Positions 55,991-64,000 of a stretch of DNA of 64,000 bases are shown here, piece after piece; within the stretch, counting starts at the first letter, position 1; every line of letters begins with the position of its first letter. The notes below the pieces were generated by a model. The model worked only from the letters and a program-made list of their open reading frames with translations, had not been told where the DNA came from and searched no databases. Made by a program: the position numbers and the translations under genes. The stretch comes from CBDBND01 sp965262665 (GTDB taxonomy: Bacteria > Pseudomonadota > Alphaproteobacteria > Rhodospirillales > Rhodospirillaceae): positions 3,893,918 through 3,957,917 of the forward strand of contig CBDHFR010000004.1 in assembly GCA_965262665.1 (NCBI GenBank), in the 5' to 3' direction.

Positions 55991-56016
55991 TCAATGAATA
56001 AAATGGGAGGCACAAG

Positions 56017-56475
56017 ATGGTGAACTTGCCTTTGACCGGCGGGTGTCAATGCGGCGAGATCCGTTACAAAATAACAACCGAGCCATATACTTTGTACGCC
56101 TGCCACTGTACCGAATGTCAGCGGCAATCGGGTTCCGCCTTCGGCATGTCCATGAAAGTATCGATCAATGCTTTTCACTTAACGCAAGGCGCACCGAAGT
56201 CGTGGACTAGATCTACGGATTCGGGCGGACAGACGGACTGCGTATTCTGCCCGACCTGCGGCACCAGACTCTATCACGTGCCGTCGCAGTCGCCGTCTAT
56301 GGTCAGCGTCAAGCCGGGCACGCTGGACGACCGCACCTGGCTTGCGCCGATCGGCCATTTGTGGACACGCAGCAAGCAACCCTGGTTTGACGTGCCCGAC
56401 GGCACTGTCAATTGCAGCGGCCAGCCTGAAAGTTACGATCGGCTTAACGAAGCATGGGAGAAATCCCGTCCATAA
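56017..56475 (+). CDS. GFA-family (Mss4-like fold) zinc protein
   Basis: A 152-residue protein of the glutathione-dependent formaldehyde-activating enzyme family. Zinc ligands are visible: GGCQCGEIRY, YACHCTECQRQSGSAFG and VFCPTCGTRLYHVP. The family was named for binding of glutathione and formaldehyde, but most members have no established reaction. GGGAGG precedes ATG 56017. It seems monocistronic. Confidence 0.9.
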   Translation: MVNLPLTGGCQCGEIRYKITTEPYTLYACHCTECQRQSGSAFGMSMKVSINAFHLTQGAPKSWTRSTDSGGQTDCVFCPTCGTRLYHVPSQSPSMVSVKPGTLDDRTWLAPIGHLWTRSKQPWFDVPDGTVNCSGQPESYDRLNEAWEKSRP

Positions 56476-56881
56476 ATCCTCAATGGAAAGACGCCTAATT
56501 GGTTGGATTCAAACGTTTGGCACTCACGGTTTCTGGCCGCGATGATGGTGTTTGGGTCGGCGTCCAGGCGAAGGATTTAGGATTTACGCCATTGCGCTCA
56601 TCGATTAAGCAGTTGATGGCCGTCCTTCCCGAAAAACTTTATCCGCCGGTCTTAATGATGCAAACCGTCCGGGTGTGGATGAGGGTTTCGCAAGCGACAG
56701 GTTCCGCTACCGAAGTCCCCAACGCCAAATATGCGCTAGCGTCGGAATCCCGAGGCTTACAGAATGCTTTCGGTGGCCGTCGCGGCTCTCAACAGCGGAC
56801 AGCGCCAAAAAAGTACAAGCTAGCCCCCAGACTGTTCGAAAAGGCCGAACCGACTCAGATTTCAAACCGAATTGGAATCAA
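56476..56881. other. intergenic between GFA and DUF2188 genes
   Basis: About 400 bp with no supportable gene. It contains the dispersed palindrome at 56624-56697. Confidence 0.4.
56624..56697 (+). repeat. dispersed palindromic element, full copy i
   Basis: Left arm gtccttcccgaaaaactttatccgccgg in pieces (ccttcccgaaaaac, tatccgccgg), centre taatgatgcaaacc, right arm gtgtggatgagggtttcgca. Complete copy with both arms. Confidence 0.7.
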
Positions 56882-57118
56882 TTATTGGCCGTCTTTCGAC
56901 GGATGCGGATCGTTACCGCTAATGTCACTGCCACGGATGCTTCCGTCCCTGCGGTGAATAACAAGCTTCACCTTATCCCGCTTGGCGAGGTCGCGGCCCT
57001 GACCGATCGCTTCCCGCTGCGTGCCATATCGTCCGCTGGCCCGGCTAGCGCCTTCGCGTATGGTCTGCCAGCCGCTCTTGGCGTGAGGAGTTATATGGAT
57101 ATTGCGTTTCTTCCCCAT
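56882..57118 (-). CDS. DUF2188 family protein
   Basis: A 78-residue protein that fits the small DUF2188 family: IHITPHAKSGWQTIREGASR, then TQREAIGQGRDLAKRDKVKL and VIHRRDGSIRGSDISGNDP. Function unknown; members are small cytoplasmic proteins with two beta-hairpin-like halves. AAGGG precedes ATG 57118. Confidence 0.85.
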   Translation of the reverse strand: MGKKRNIHITPHAKSGWQTIREGASRASGRYGTQREAIGQGRDLAKRDKVKLVIHRRDGSIRGSDISGNDPHPSKDGQ

Positions 57119-57229
57119 TGTCCCTTCTCCAAATCTGGATTAACTAACAGACAAAATGGGACGGAATAGGACGAGATAGTCAACCATTTTGTGTAAAAAA
57201 ATGACATCTCAGCTCTTCCCGTCTTTTCG

Positions 57230-57312
57230 CTATCCTTTCCGAAAACTTTGCCCGCTTAAACTGGGGGTAAACCCTCTATAGCTCCGTGTGTATGGAGTAT
57301 TCGAAAGGGACA
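57230..57312 (+). repeat. dispersed palindromic element, diverged copy j
   Basis: Arms cctttccgaaaactttg and gagtattcgaaagggacac surround an unrelated loop containing gggggtaaaccc. It matches the family in its ends only. Confidence 0.5.
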
Positions 57313-57469
57313 CCCGAATGAGGCAGCGAGGCGGCGCTATCAGCCGTGGCGCCACTCTTTGCAGCAAGGTTGTCCGCGCCCTTGATACCTTGGCATGACA
57401 CCGGAAAAACGCTTGTCAAAGTCATCCGCCTGACAATGCCGTTCAAAAACGTCGTCCGAGTGTCCGGAG

Positions 57470-58010
57470 GTGAACCCAGATCGCCATTCGGCGCGTCGGC
57501 GCAACGATTACTCGGTGCCGGTAATCGAGGCGCGCGATGAGAAGCGACTCCTGCGCCTGCAGAAGCAGATGCTGGCCCCCAAGCTGCTGATCATCGACGA
57601 ACTGGGCTTTGTCCCGCTCAGCAAAACCGGCGCGGAACTGCTCTTCGAACTGATCTCGCAGCGCTATGAGCGCTCCTCAACCCTGATCACCAGCAATCTG
57701 CCCTTTGAGGAATGGACCGAAACCCTCGGCTCCGAGCGCCTCACTGGCGCGCCGCTCGACAGGCTCACGCATCATGTCTCCATCCTGGAGATGAACGGCG
57801 AAAGCTACTGCCTCGCGCAAAGCCGCAAAACCACACAAAAACCCTGAACAGAAATTGCCCCTCACGGGGCAATGCGCCCGGGACCCTGCTTGCTACATGA
57901 GGAGCCGCTGGTCCCCGGGCGCACACCTGAACCCAATCCGTCCGCTACTTCCGAAACTGGCATACTTTTACGCCGCCCTAATGGCCCAATTTTGCGCCGC
58001 CATTGACAGT
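57470..58010 (+). pseudogene. istB: IS21 remnant: istA scrap fused to istB C-terminus and element end
   Basis: RRNDYSVPV, an IstA C-terminal motif, runs straight into IEARDEKRLLRL of IstB, so the end of istA and start of istB are deleted. The rest is a good IstB C-terminus: LLIIDELGFVPLSKTGAELL (Walker B), YERSSTLITSNLPFEEWTET, LTHHVSILEMNGESY, stop at 57847. At 57960-58010 the segments ttttacgccgccctaatggc and attttgcgccgccattgaca are the typical repeated terminal motifs of IS21, placing the element end near 58010. Confidence 0.8.
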
Positions 58011-58159
58011 ACGAAAAGCTGTTATCGGGATCGTGAAAGGCGGTTTTGGAGGGCGCCACGCAGAGGCCGAAAATCGGGCTGCAGGAAGAAATCTACGACA
58101 AACGCACGCCTTGGTACGCTGGAGTTATAATGAATTCGGTTTCAAAATGATTACGCAAA
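58011..58159. other. short stretch with possible gene tail
   Basis: A plus-strand frame ends in EEIYDKRTPWYAGVI at 58129; it looks like the end of a real protein but is too short to identify. The remainder is AT-rich. Confidence 0.25.
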
Positions 58160-58262
58160 CTAGATACTAGCTTTTATACCACGGTTCAGTATAAGATAAT
58201 TCTATAATAATAACAATGTGATAAGTGATTTTTCGCTCTTGAAAGCAAGGTAAAGTTCTAAA
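58160..58262 (-). repeat. dispersed repeat of about 100 bp, pair of 6956-7058
   Basis: On the minus strand gggacagttttagaacttt, gctttcaagagcgaaaa and cttatactgaacc match 6956-7058. It borders the MFS fragment and marks its 3' truncation. Confidence 0.6.
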
Positions 58263-58625
58263 ACTGTCCCATAGACGCTGACGTCAGACACCAACGGCGA
58301 TGCCGACGGAAAATGTGACCAGAAATAACGTGACCACCGTTTCATCTGCACCGAACACCGCACTGGCATAGGCCGGGAACTCGGCAATAAACATGGCGCC
58401 AACCAGCCAGAACCACGATATGCCCAAGATCGAAAGGAACACGGGTCGATTGGATTTTGCTTCACTCACAAGCGCGATCGTTTCCCAAAGGATATTTGCA
58501 TTGATCTTGAGCGTCGGATCTGTGGAATTCGCCGGGGGAATGAACCACGCTGCTGCTAGACCAAGAATGGCGATCGCAATGACAAAGGCAGAGACGATTG
58601 GTGTATCGCGTCGTGCCGGAGGCGC
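58263..58625 (-). pseudogene. internal fragment of an MFS transporter
   Basis: The minus strand encodes VSAFVIAIAILGLAAAWFIP, TDPTLKINANILWETI, PVFLSILGISWFWLVGAMFI and DETVVTLFLVTFSVGIAVG. This matches the middle of major facilitator transporters of the lysophospholipid-transporter (LplT/Aas-associated) type. Both ends are missing, the 3' side at the 58.2-kb repeat, the 5' side at ISNCY sequence. Confidence 0.65.
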
Positions 58626-58639
58626 GCTTACAGCGCGAT

Positions 58640-59005
58640 GCACATCCTATGGCGCGCGAATGACGGTGATCGGAGCACACCGTGCTCGTCATCATTTTCA
58701 ACGACCTCGAACTGATCACGCAAAACCCGCTCCAGGATTGCAAAAGAGGAAGGCGTTGCTGCCGCAGTGTCACGGAATTGCAGCGCCTGGGCGAGGAGAT
58801 CCTGACCGGCATCGCCAAGGCGGCGTTTCGAAACACTGGGTGCCGTATTCGCGAAAGCGCCATGACCCTCGCGATCCACATAGCGGCGGATTACCTCCCC
58901 GCTGATTTGCGCGTGTAGACCGGGATGAACGCGCTCAAGCTCACGGGCAAACTTCGAAATCGTCTCGACAACGATGCCAGGCCGCGTCAGCGTGCGCATC
59001 GCCGA
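58640..59005 (-). pseudogene. ISNCY-type transposase fragment
   Basis: Minus-strand sequence VVETISKFARELERVHPGLH, ANTAPSVSKRRLGDAGQDLL, SFAILERVLRDQFEV resembles the N-terminal to middle part of ISNCY (IS1182-like) transposases. Both ends are cut. Confidence 0.5.
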
Positions 59006-59163
59006 ACGAAGGCCCGTCGAATCGCCGCCAGCGACGGCCCGATCCTGATCCTTCATGACACGACGGAGTTTTCCTGGAAGCGCAAGCGTCCCGAAGCGGT
59101 GGGCTTCACCTCAGAGGTGCGCAGCGGCAAAGACAAGTCCGGTCGCGACCGCATGCACACGGT
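59003..59163 (+). pseudogene. IS4-family (Tn5-like) transposase scrap
   Basis: SDGPILILHDTTEFSWKRKR then PEAVGFTSEVRSGKDKSGRD, RMHTV: the first-Asp block of IS4/Tn5-like enzymes (HDTTE). About 53 codons only; the following sequence is IS1595 on the other strand. Confidence 0.65.
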
Positions 59164-59499
59164 CCAGACCGTCGGCTGCTTGACCCCGAGACGGCGGCCG
59201 AGTTCCACCGACGAGATGCCGCTCTTCGCCGTCACGATCAGGTGGATGGCGGCGAACCAGAGTGTCAGCGGCAGCTTGGTCGCGTGGAAGATCGTGCCCG
59301 CCGTGGGCGATGTCTGCTTCTTGCACCGGTTGCATTGATAGAGACCCCGACCCGCCAGCACGCAATGCTCCCGATGGCCGCAGCAGGGGCAGACGAAGCC
59401 GTCCGGCCAGCGCAGCCGGACCAGCGCCGTGCGGCACTGCTCCTCGGTGCCGAAGGCCTCCCGAAACGCCTCGTCGCTCAGACCGCGCGCACGATGCAA
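59160..59499 (-). pseudogene. IS1595-family transposase, N-terminal fragment
   Basis: From ATG 59499: a zinc ribbon FVCPCCGHREHCVLAGRGLY, QCNRCKKQTSPTAGTIF, then LWFAAIHLIVTAKSGISSVE and LGRRLGVKQPTVWTV. The ISXO2-like catalytic domain is missing because the IS4 scrap follows. Confidence 0.82.
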
Positions 59500-59590
59500 C
59501 CTTGAACCCCATAACCGTGACCCCTCATGCAGAACATATTGAGAACATACATCCCCGCAGGCGGAGTGTCACGGATAAGCAGAACAACTT

Positions 59591-60065
59591 TTAAGCCACT
59601 GATTTTGCGAGTTCTTGCTCTTCCTTGTTTTCAGCGATCTGGACCAGCTGATAGCCGAGTTGTTTGGCACGTCGGCCCAGGTGCGCGAATGCGCGATTGA
59701 GGCGGCGCTTCTCGTAGGCCTCCATACCCTGCTCCACGGATTCCTCGGCCCGGGTGACCATCAGGTAAATCAGGCAGGCAAGTTCGCGCACCGTCGCAGT
59801 GATCGCAACGGGCGTGTCCTTTTGGACGAGAGGCGTGCTTAGCGCCCATGAACGTGTGGCCGCTGCGTGCCGTCATAGCCGCCATGCGCCCGGCCCGGCA
59901 AGGGTTTGCCGCCACTGATCCGGGTCCCCGGCGCCACCCCCAGCCGGGAGCAGAAGTTCTGAACGAACGGGAAGGCGGAGAAATCCGAGCCGGTCTCCGA
60001 GGCAATCACCAAAGCGCTGTTGACGCCGATGGTAGTTGTGACACGGCAACCTCGGCTTCCATCGG
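59591..60065 (-). pseudogene. IS110-family transposase, C-terminal fragment with frameshifts
   Basis: Minus-strand pieces IGVNSALVIASETGSDFSAF, VQNFCSRLGVAPGTRISGGK (C-terminal domain with the Ser region) and, in another frame, MRELACLIYLMVTRAEESVE and FAHLGRRAKQLGYQLVQIAE, ending at 59591. N-terminal DEDD domain absent. Confidence 0.75.
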
Positions 60066-60190
60066 TGGTGAGGGGTGTCTACGATTAGCTCCGATATGAT
60101 TGCCATCTGGGGAATGTCGGGTGAAATGTCTTTCAAATATCACAGAAAATCTCATAATGGCCGACAGTGCACGAATATTGGATAGCCGCG

Positions 60191-61324
60191 ATGGTGGATA
60201 CGAGCACCGGGACGCATGTCGAATTCTGTGGTGTCAGCAAGACCTATGACGGACGGACGATGGTCGTGCAGGATCTCGACCTTCGCGTGGGGATGGGCGA
60301 GTTTTTCACGCTTCTCGGGCCGTCCGGCTCCGGCAAGACGACCTGCCTGATGATGCTTGCCGGGTTCGAAGCGCCCACACGGGGTGAGATATTCATCGCC
60401 GGGCGCTCTGCCCATAATTTGCCGCCGCGGAAGAGGGGCATCGGCGTCGTTTTTCAGAACTACGCCCTGTTTCCGCACATGACGGTGGGCCGGAACCTGG
60501 CGTTCCCTCTGGAAGTGAGGGGTGTCTCCATAGAACGCCGGGCGGCGCGTATCAGAGAGGCGCTTGAGATCGTTCGCCTCGAAGGCTTTGAGAACCGGCA
60601 TCCGGGTGAGCTTTCCGGCGGCCAGCAGCAACGCGTCGCCATCGCCCGGGCGCTGGTGTTTGAGCCGAGCCTGGTGCTGATGGATGAACCGCTCGGGGCG
60701 CTCGACCGGCGCCTGCGCGAGGAACTGCAGTTCGAGATCCGCCGCATCCAGCACGACCTTGGGGTCACCGTCGTGTACGTCACCCACGATCAGCAGGAAG
60801 CGATGGCGATGTCGTCGCGCGTGGCCGTCTTTGATCGAGGCTGGATTCAGCAGGTCGCGGCGCCAGAGACTCTTTACGAAGAACCCGAACGGGAGTTTGT
60901 CGCCCGGTTCATCGGCGACAACAATATTCTGCGTGGGCGGATCAGTTCCGTCGATCGTGGTGTCTGCGAGGTGGAGACTCCGGGTGGATCGGTCAGAGCG
61001 TTTCCGGTGCATGAGTTTCGTCCCGGTGACAAGGCCGCACTCGCCATCCGGCCGGAGCGGGTCGGTCTCACCGAGCCCGGCGTTTACAGCAACGAGTTCG
61101 AGGCCGAGATCGATGACATTCTGTTCATCGGCGATCATCTGAGGCTGCGGCTCAATCTGTGCGGCAACCCGAACTTCATCGTCAAGATACCGAACATCGT
61201 GGGTCACGGGGCCGTGCTGGAAAGCGATCGCGTTCGCGTCGGCTGGGGTGTGACGGACTGCCGTGCGCTGCCGAACGAGGAAGACTCAGAAGACCATCGC
61301 GCGGTGGCGGCTTCTATCGCATGA
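60191..61324 (+). CDS. ABC transporter ATPase, polyamine/iron type (PotA-like)
   Basis: A 377-residue ATPase. Walker A GPSGSGKTTCLMML, Q-loop FQNYALFPHM, signature LSGGQQQRVAIARAL, Walker B LVLMDEPLGALD, switch His VYVTHDQQEAM; residues about 240-360 form a TOBE regulatory domain. It powers import by the two permeases downstream. ATG 60191 is chosen as it opens the typical N-terminus (VEFCGVSKTYDGR). The operon starts just after the IS graveyard. Confidence 0.93.
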   Translation: MVDTSTGTHVEFCGVSKTYDGRTMVVQDLDLRVGMGEFFTLLGPSGSGKTTCLMMLAGFEAPTRGEIFIAGRSAHNLPPRKRGIGVVFQNYALFPHMTVGRNLAFPLEVRGVSIERRAARIREALEIVRLEGFENRHPGELSGGQQQRVAIARALVFEPSLVLMDEPLGALDRRLREELQFEIRRIQHDLGVTVVYVTHDQQEAMAMSSRVAVFDRGWIQQVAAPETLYEEPEREFVARFIGDNNILRGRISSVDRGVCEVETPGGSVRAFPVHEFRPGDKAALAIRPERVGLTEPGVYSNEFEAEIDDILFIGDHLRLRLNLCGNPNFIVKIPNIVGHGAVLESDRVRVGWGVTDCRALPNEEDSEDHRAVAASIA

Positions 61325-61450
61325 CCATATGTCGATCGGTTGCAGCGGTTTCACCGCCCGCACGAGTTTGCCATAGCCATAGGACGCGCATGTCGGCCCC
61401 GGCAAGCGGGAGTGGGAAGGCGGTCAACAACCATTGGAAGGACTTGATTC

Positions 61451-62572
61451 ATGACAACTTGTCGGAGTCCCCGGAAGATGCCGTGGCGTAGCGTGAGAGG
61501 ATTTGTGGCCGCCGCGTTCTTGACGGGGTTCGCGGGCCTGTCCGCGGCGGTGGACGCCGAACCGGTAACCGTGGTTTCCTGGGGCGGCTCCTACGCGGAG
61601 GCAAGTCGGAAGGCGTGGAACGTGCCCTTCACCGCCGAGACCGGCATTGACGTGCGCCTCGAGAGCTACAATGGTGGACTCGCGCAGGTCAGGGCCCAGG
61701 TGGAGACCGGCAACGTCCACTGGGATGTTGTCGATCTTGAGTTCGCGGACTTGGTCCGGGGATGCGACGAGGGTCTGTTCGAACTCATCGGCATCGACGA
61801 ACTCCCGCCGGCTCCGGGCGGCGCTTCAGCGCGTGACGACTATTTCGAGGGCACCTATTCGGAGTGCGGTGGTGGCGGGCTCTTCTATTCCACCATCTAC
61901 GCCTATAACCGCGAGAGCTTCCCCGGTGCGCGACCGTCCACCATCGAGGACTTCTTCGACCTCGACAAATTCCCCGGTCGTCGCGGAATGCGTCGCACTC
62001 CCGGCGTCAACCTCGAATTTGCGCTGATGGCGGATGGGGTGCCTGCCGACGAGGTGTATAAGGTCCTGGGCACGCCGGAAGGCGTGGAGCGGGCGTTCCG
62101 CAAGCTCGACACGATCAAGGACCAAATCGTCTGGTGGGAAGCCGGCGCCCAACCGCCGCAAATGCTTGCGGACCGGGAGGTGGCGATTAGCACCGCCTAT
62201 AACGGGCGTATCTTCAACGCGCAGGTGCTGGAAAATCAGCCCTTCACGATCGTCTGGGACGGTCAGGTGCTGGACTACGGCCAGCTCGCCATCGTCGCCG
62301 GGACGCCCAACATCGAGGCGGCGAAGAAATTCCTCCTATTCGCCTCCCGGGTTGAATTCATGGCGGCCATAGGGCGTTACATCGCTTATAGCCCCACGCG
62401 GCGGTCGGGTATCGATCTGATTACCACTCATCATGAGACCGGTGTCGATATGCGTCCGCACATGCCCAGTGCTCCGGAGAACATGGCTCGTGTCCTGCGC
62501 AACAATTGGGAATGGTGGAGCGACCATGCCGAGGAGATGAACGAGCGTTTTAGCGTATGGCTCGCCCGCTGA
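61451..62572 (+). CDS. periplasmic substrate-binding protein, PotD/PotF-like
   Basis: A 373-residue protein with signal peptide (FVAAAFLTGFAGLSAAVDAE) and the family start VTVVSWGGSYAEASRKAWNV. Later YNGGLAQVRAQVETGNVHWD, VDLEFADLVRGCDEGLFE and YSECGGGGLFYSTIYAYN fit the extracellular solute-binding family 1/PotD group, whose ligands include spermidine, putrescine and related amines. It is 126 bp after the ATPase and overlaps the next gene by 16 bp. Confidence 0.9.
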   Translation: MTTCRSPRKMPWRSVRGFVAAAFLTGFAGLSAAVDAEPVTVVSWGGSYAEASRKAWNVPFTAETGIDVRLESYNGGLAQVRAQVETGNVHWDVVDLEFADLVRGCDEGLFELIGIDELPPAPGGASARDDYFEGTYSECGGGGLFYSTIYAYNRESFPGARPSTIEDFFDLDKFPGRRGMRRTPGVNLEFALMADGVPADEVYKVLGTPEGVERAFRKLDTIKDQIVWWEAGAQPPQMLADREVAISTAYNGRIFNAQVLENQPFTIVWDGQVLDYGQLAIVAGTPNIEAAKKFLLFASRVEFMAAIGRYIAYSPTRRSGIDLITTHHETGVDMRPHMPSAPENMARVLRNNWEWWSDHAEEMNERFSVWLAR

Positions 62573-63753
62573 GAAGCGCCCAACTCAGGGCCGCGGCTCT
62601 GACCCTGCCGCTTGTCGCCTTCATCGGAGTGACGTTCATCGCGCCGCTAGGCGCGATGCTGATCCGCAGTTTCCACGAGCCACAGGTCGCGGACGCGTTG
62701 CCGCGAACGCTGGCGTTGCTCGAAGAATGGGACGGCGTGTCGGTTCCGGGCGAGGACGTGTTCCAGGCTCTCGGGATAGAGTTCCGCACGCTGCGTGAGC
62801 AACGCAAACTGGGCGGCGTCGCTACCCGCATCAACCGTTTAGAAAGCGGCATGCGCAGCACAATCGTGCGCACCGCCCGTAAGCTGCATCGCGCCCAGCC
62901 GGACTCTTGGCGCAACGCGATGATCGCTGCCGATGCGGTATGGGGCGAGGAAAAGACCTGGCGGGCGTTGCGCCGCGGCGGTGAGCGCTATACGCTCCGC
63001 CATTATCTAAATGCGCTCGATCTGGACAGGGACGCCTCCGGCAACATTGTTGCGCGGTCGCCGGACCGGCGCATCTACCTGCCGCTCCTCTGGCGTACGC
63101 TGGTCGTCAGCCTCGTCATTACGGTTATCTGCTTAATTCTGGGCTATCCGGTTGCCTATCTGATTGCGAACGCCTCCCCGGCAAAGTCCAACCTGTTGCT
63201 CCTGCTGGTGCTGGTGCCATTCTGGACCTCGCTGCTGGTACGAACGACGTCCTGGATCGTACTGCTTCAGAACCAAGGTGTCGTCAACGACCTGCTGGTC
63301 GCCAGCGGTATGATAGGCGAGGACAGCCGGGTCGCCCTCGTCTACAACATGACCGGCACGTTGGTGGCGATGACCCAGATCCTTCTACCGTTCATGATCC
63401 TTCCCCTCTATGCGGTGATGCGTACGACTTCGCCTCTTCATCTCCGGGCGGCGGCGAGTCTTGGCGCGACTTTCCGGCAGGGGTTCGTGAGCGTCTACTG
63501 GCCGCAGACGCTACCCGGTGTGGCTGCGGGTTCGCTCCTCGTCTTCATCCTGTCGATCGGCTACTACATCACGCCGGCATTGGTCGGCGGGCGTACCGGT
63601 CAGTTGATCTCGAACATGATCGCCTACCACATGCAGCAGTCCCTGAACTGGGGGCTCGCTGCGGCGCTGGGCGTCATTCTGCTTGCCTGCGTGGCGCTTC
63701 TCTATCTGGTGTACGACCGCCTCGTGGGGATCGAACGGATGAGATTCGGCTGA
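62557..63753 (+). CDS. ABC transporter permease, PotB-like
   Basis: A 398-residue inner membrane protein. TM1 (ALTLPLVAFIGVTFIAPLGA) is followed by an unusually long periplasmic region (about residues 35-170), then five helices starting LWRTLVVSLVITVICLILGY. The EAA loop for ATPase contact is visible as HLRAAASLGATFRQGFVSVY. Start ATG 62557 lies inside the end of the binding-protein gene and the stop overlaps the next ATG (TGATG), so expression is coupled. Confidence 0.92.
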   Translation: MARPLRSAQLRAAALTLPLVAFIGVTFIAPLGAMLIRSFHEPQVADALPRTLALLEEWDGVSVPGEDVFQALGIEFRTLREQRKLGGVATRINRLESGMRSTIVRTARKLHRAQPDSWRNAMIAADAVWGEEKTWRALRRGGERYTLRHYLNALDLDRDASGNIVARSPDRRIYLPLLWRTLVVSLVITVICLILGYPVAYLIANASPAKSNLLLLLVLVPFWTSLLVRTTSWIVLLQNQGVVNDLLVASGMIGEDSRVALVYNMTGTLVAMTQILLPFMILPLYAVMRTTSPLHLRAAASLGATFRQGFVSVYWPQTLPGVAAGSLLVFILSIGYYITPALVGGRTGQLISNMIAYHMQQSLNWGLAAALGVILLACVALLYLVYDRLVGIERMRFG

Positions 63754-64000
63754 TGGCGCCGAGAATGGCGAGCTTCACCTTGAGCGATCAGCTGGGCAGT
63801 AGCCTTCACCTCGCGTTCTGCGTGGCGGTGTTCGTCTTCCTGATCGCGCCGATGCTGGTCGTGATGCCGCTCAGTTTCAATGCCGAGCCCTACTTCACCT
63901 TCACCGAGGGGATGCTGAGTTTCGACTCTGACGCGTATTCGCTGCGGTGGTATCGCAACGTCATCGAGGACGGCGTCTGGCGACACGCGCTGGGCAACAG
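63753..64000 (+). CDS. ABC transporter permease, PotC-like (cut by window end)
   Basis: The first 82 codons: LAFCVAVFVFLIAPMLVVMP as TM1, then LSFNAEPYFTFTEGMLSFDS and YSLRWYRNVIEDGVWRHALG, the typical start of the second permease in such operons. The gene continues outside the window. Confidence 0.88.
   Translation, partial: MAPRMASFTLSDQLGSSLHLAFCVAVFVFLIAPMLVVMPLSFNAEPYFTFTEGMLSFDSDAYSLRWYRNVIEDGVWRHALGN

Noticed and set aside
1..64000. tRNA, rRNA and riboswitch genes
   Set aside because: I scanned for typical tRNA and rRNA sequence and for obvious riboswitch leaders and saw none; a dedicated covariance search was not possible here.

Overview
The window looks like a chromosomal accessory region from an uncultured pseudomonadotal bacterium, most probably an alphaproteobacterium. 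Pointers are the PotABCD-type operon, an LptF permease, DUF2188 and GFA proteins, an HK97-type prophage scrap, and insertion sequences of types common in Alphaproteobacteria. The assignment is inference; no rRNA or tRNA gene was seen. The region is saturated with mobile DNA: IS3, IS4, IS5, IS6, IS21, IS91, IS110, IS256, IS630, IS1182, IS1595, ISAs1 and ISNCY sequences, a group II intron remnant and several dispersed non-coding repeat families. Many host genes are broken by frameshifts, nonsense codons or insertions, as expected of a genome with an active IS burst and relaxed selection.

Layout. 0-4 kb: a defective IS21 copy inside a prophage remnant (prohead protease and a gp6-like scrap), then a ParB-like/IS91 gene pair. 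4-14 kb: two TonB-dependent receptors (TBDRs) separated by an IS5 with target duplication, an IS21 scrap, a beheaded permease and an ISAs1 scrap. 14-16 kb: IS1182/IS630 debris and a 430-bp repeat. 16-29.4 kb: a segment bracketed by that repeat in inverted orientation, holding a TBDR, a very acidic repeat protein inside its own inverted repeats, a conserved hypothetical gene, a complete-length but defective IS21, a fourth TBDR and a TPR-sulfotransferase. 30-37 kb: PepSY protein, truncated endonuclease/phosphatase-family gene, lptF, and an inositol operon (ino1, inositol-1-phosphate cytidylyltransferase, CDP-alcohol phosphotransferase, decayed flippase). 37-43 kb: an IS630, then a decayed operon (MtrB/PioB barrel, DUF1800, DUF1501). 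43-48.5 kb: IS110, IS6, IS256, group II intron, second IS630 and another IS110. 48.5-57 kb: an unusual methyltransferase with a signal-like N-terminus, a VOC gene cut by an IS3, a fifth TBDR, GFA and DUF2188 genes. 57-60 kb: a graveyard of IS scraps. 60-64 kb: an intact polyamine-type ABC importer operon running off the window.

Functional reading. The intact genes are mostly envelope and uptake functions: five TBDRs, LptF, inositol-phosphate/CDP-inositol chemistry and the ABC importer. The strongest candidates for something unusual are: an IS630 present twice, whose transposase is split into three frames by two CCY-TGA sites where a single +1 step each time restores one 319-residue protein; a family of about ten dispersed palindromic elements; the acidic repeat protein in an inverted-repeat frame; the inositol operon; and a coupled ParB-like/IS91 pair.
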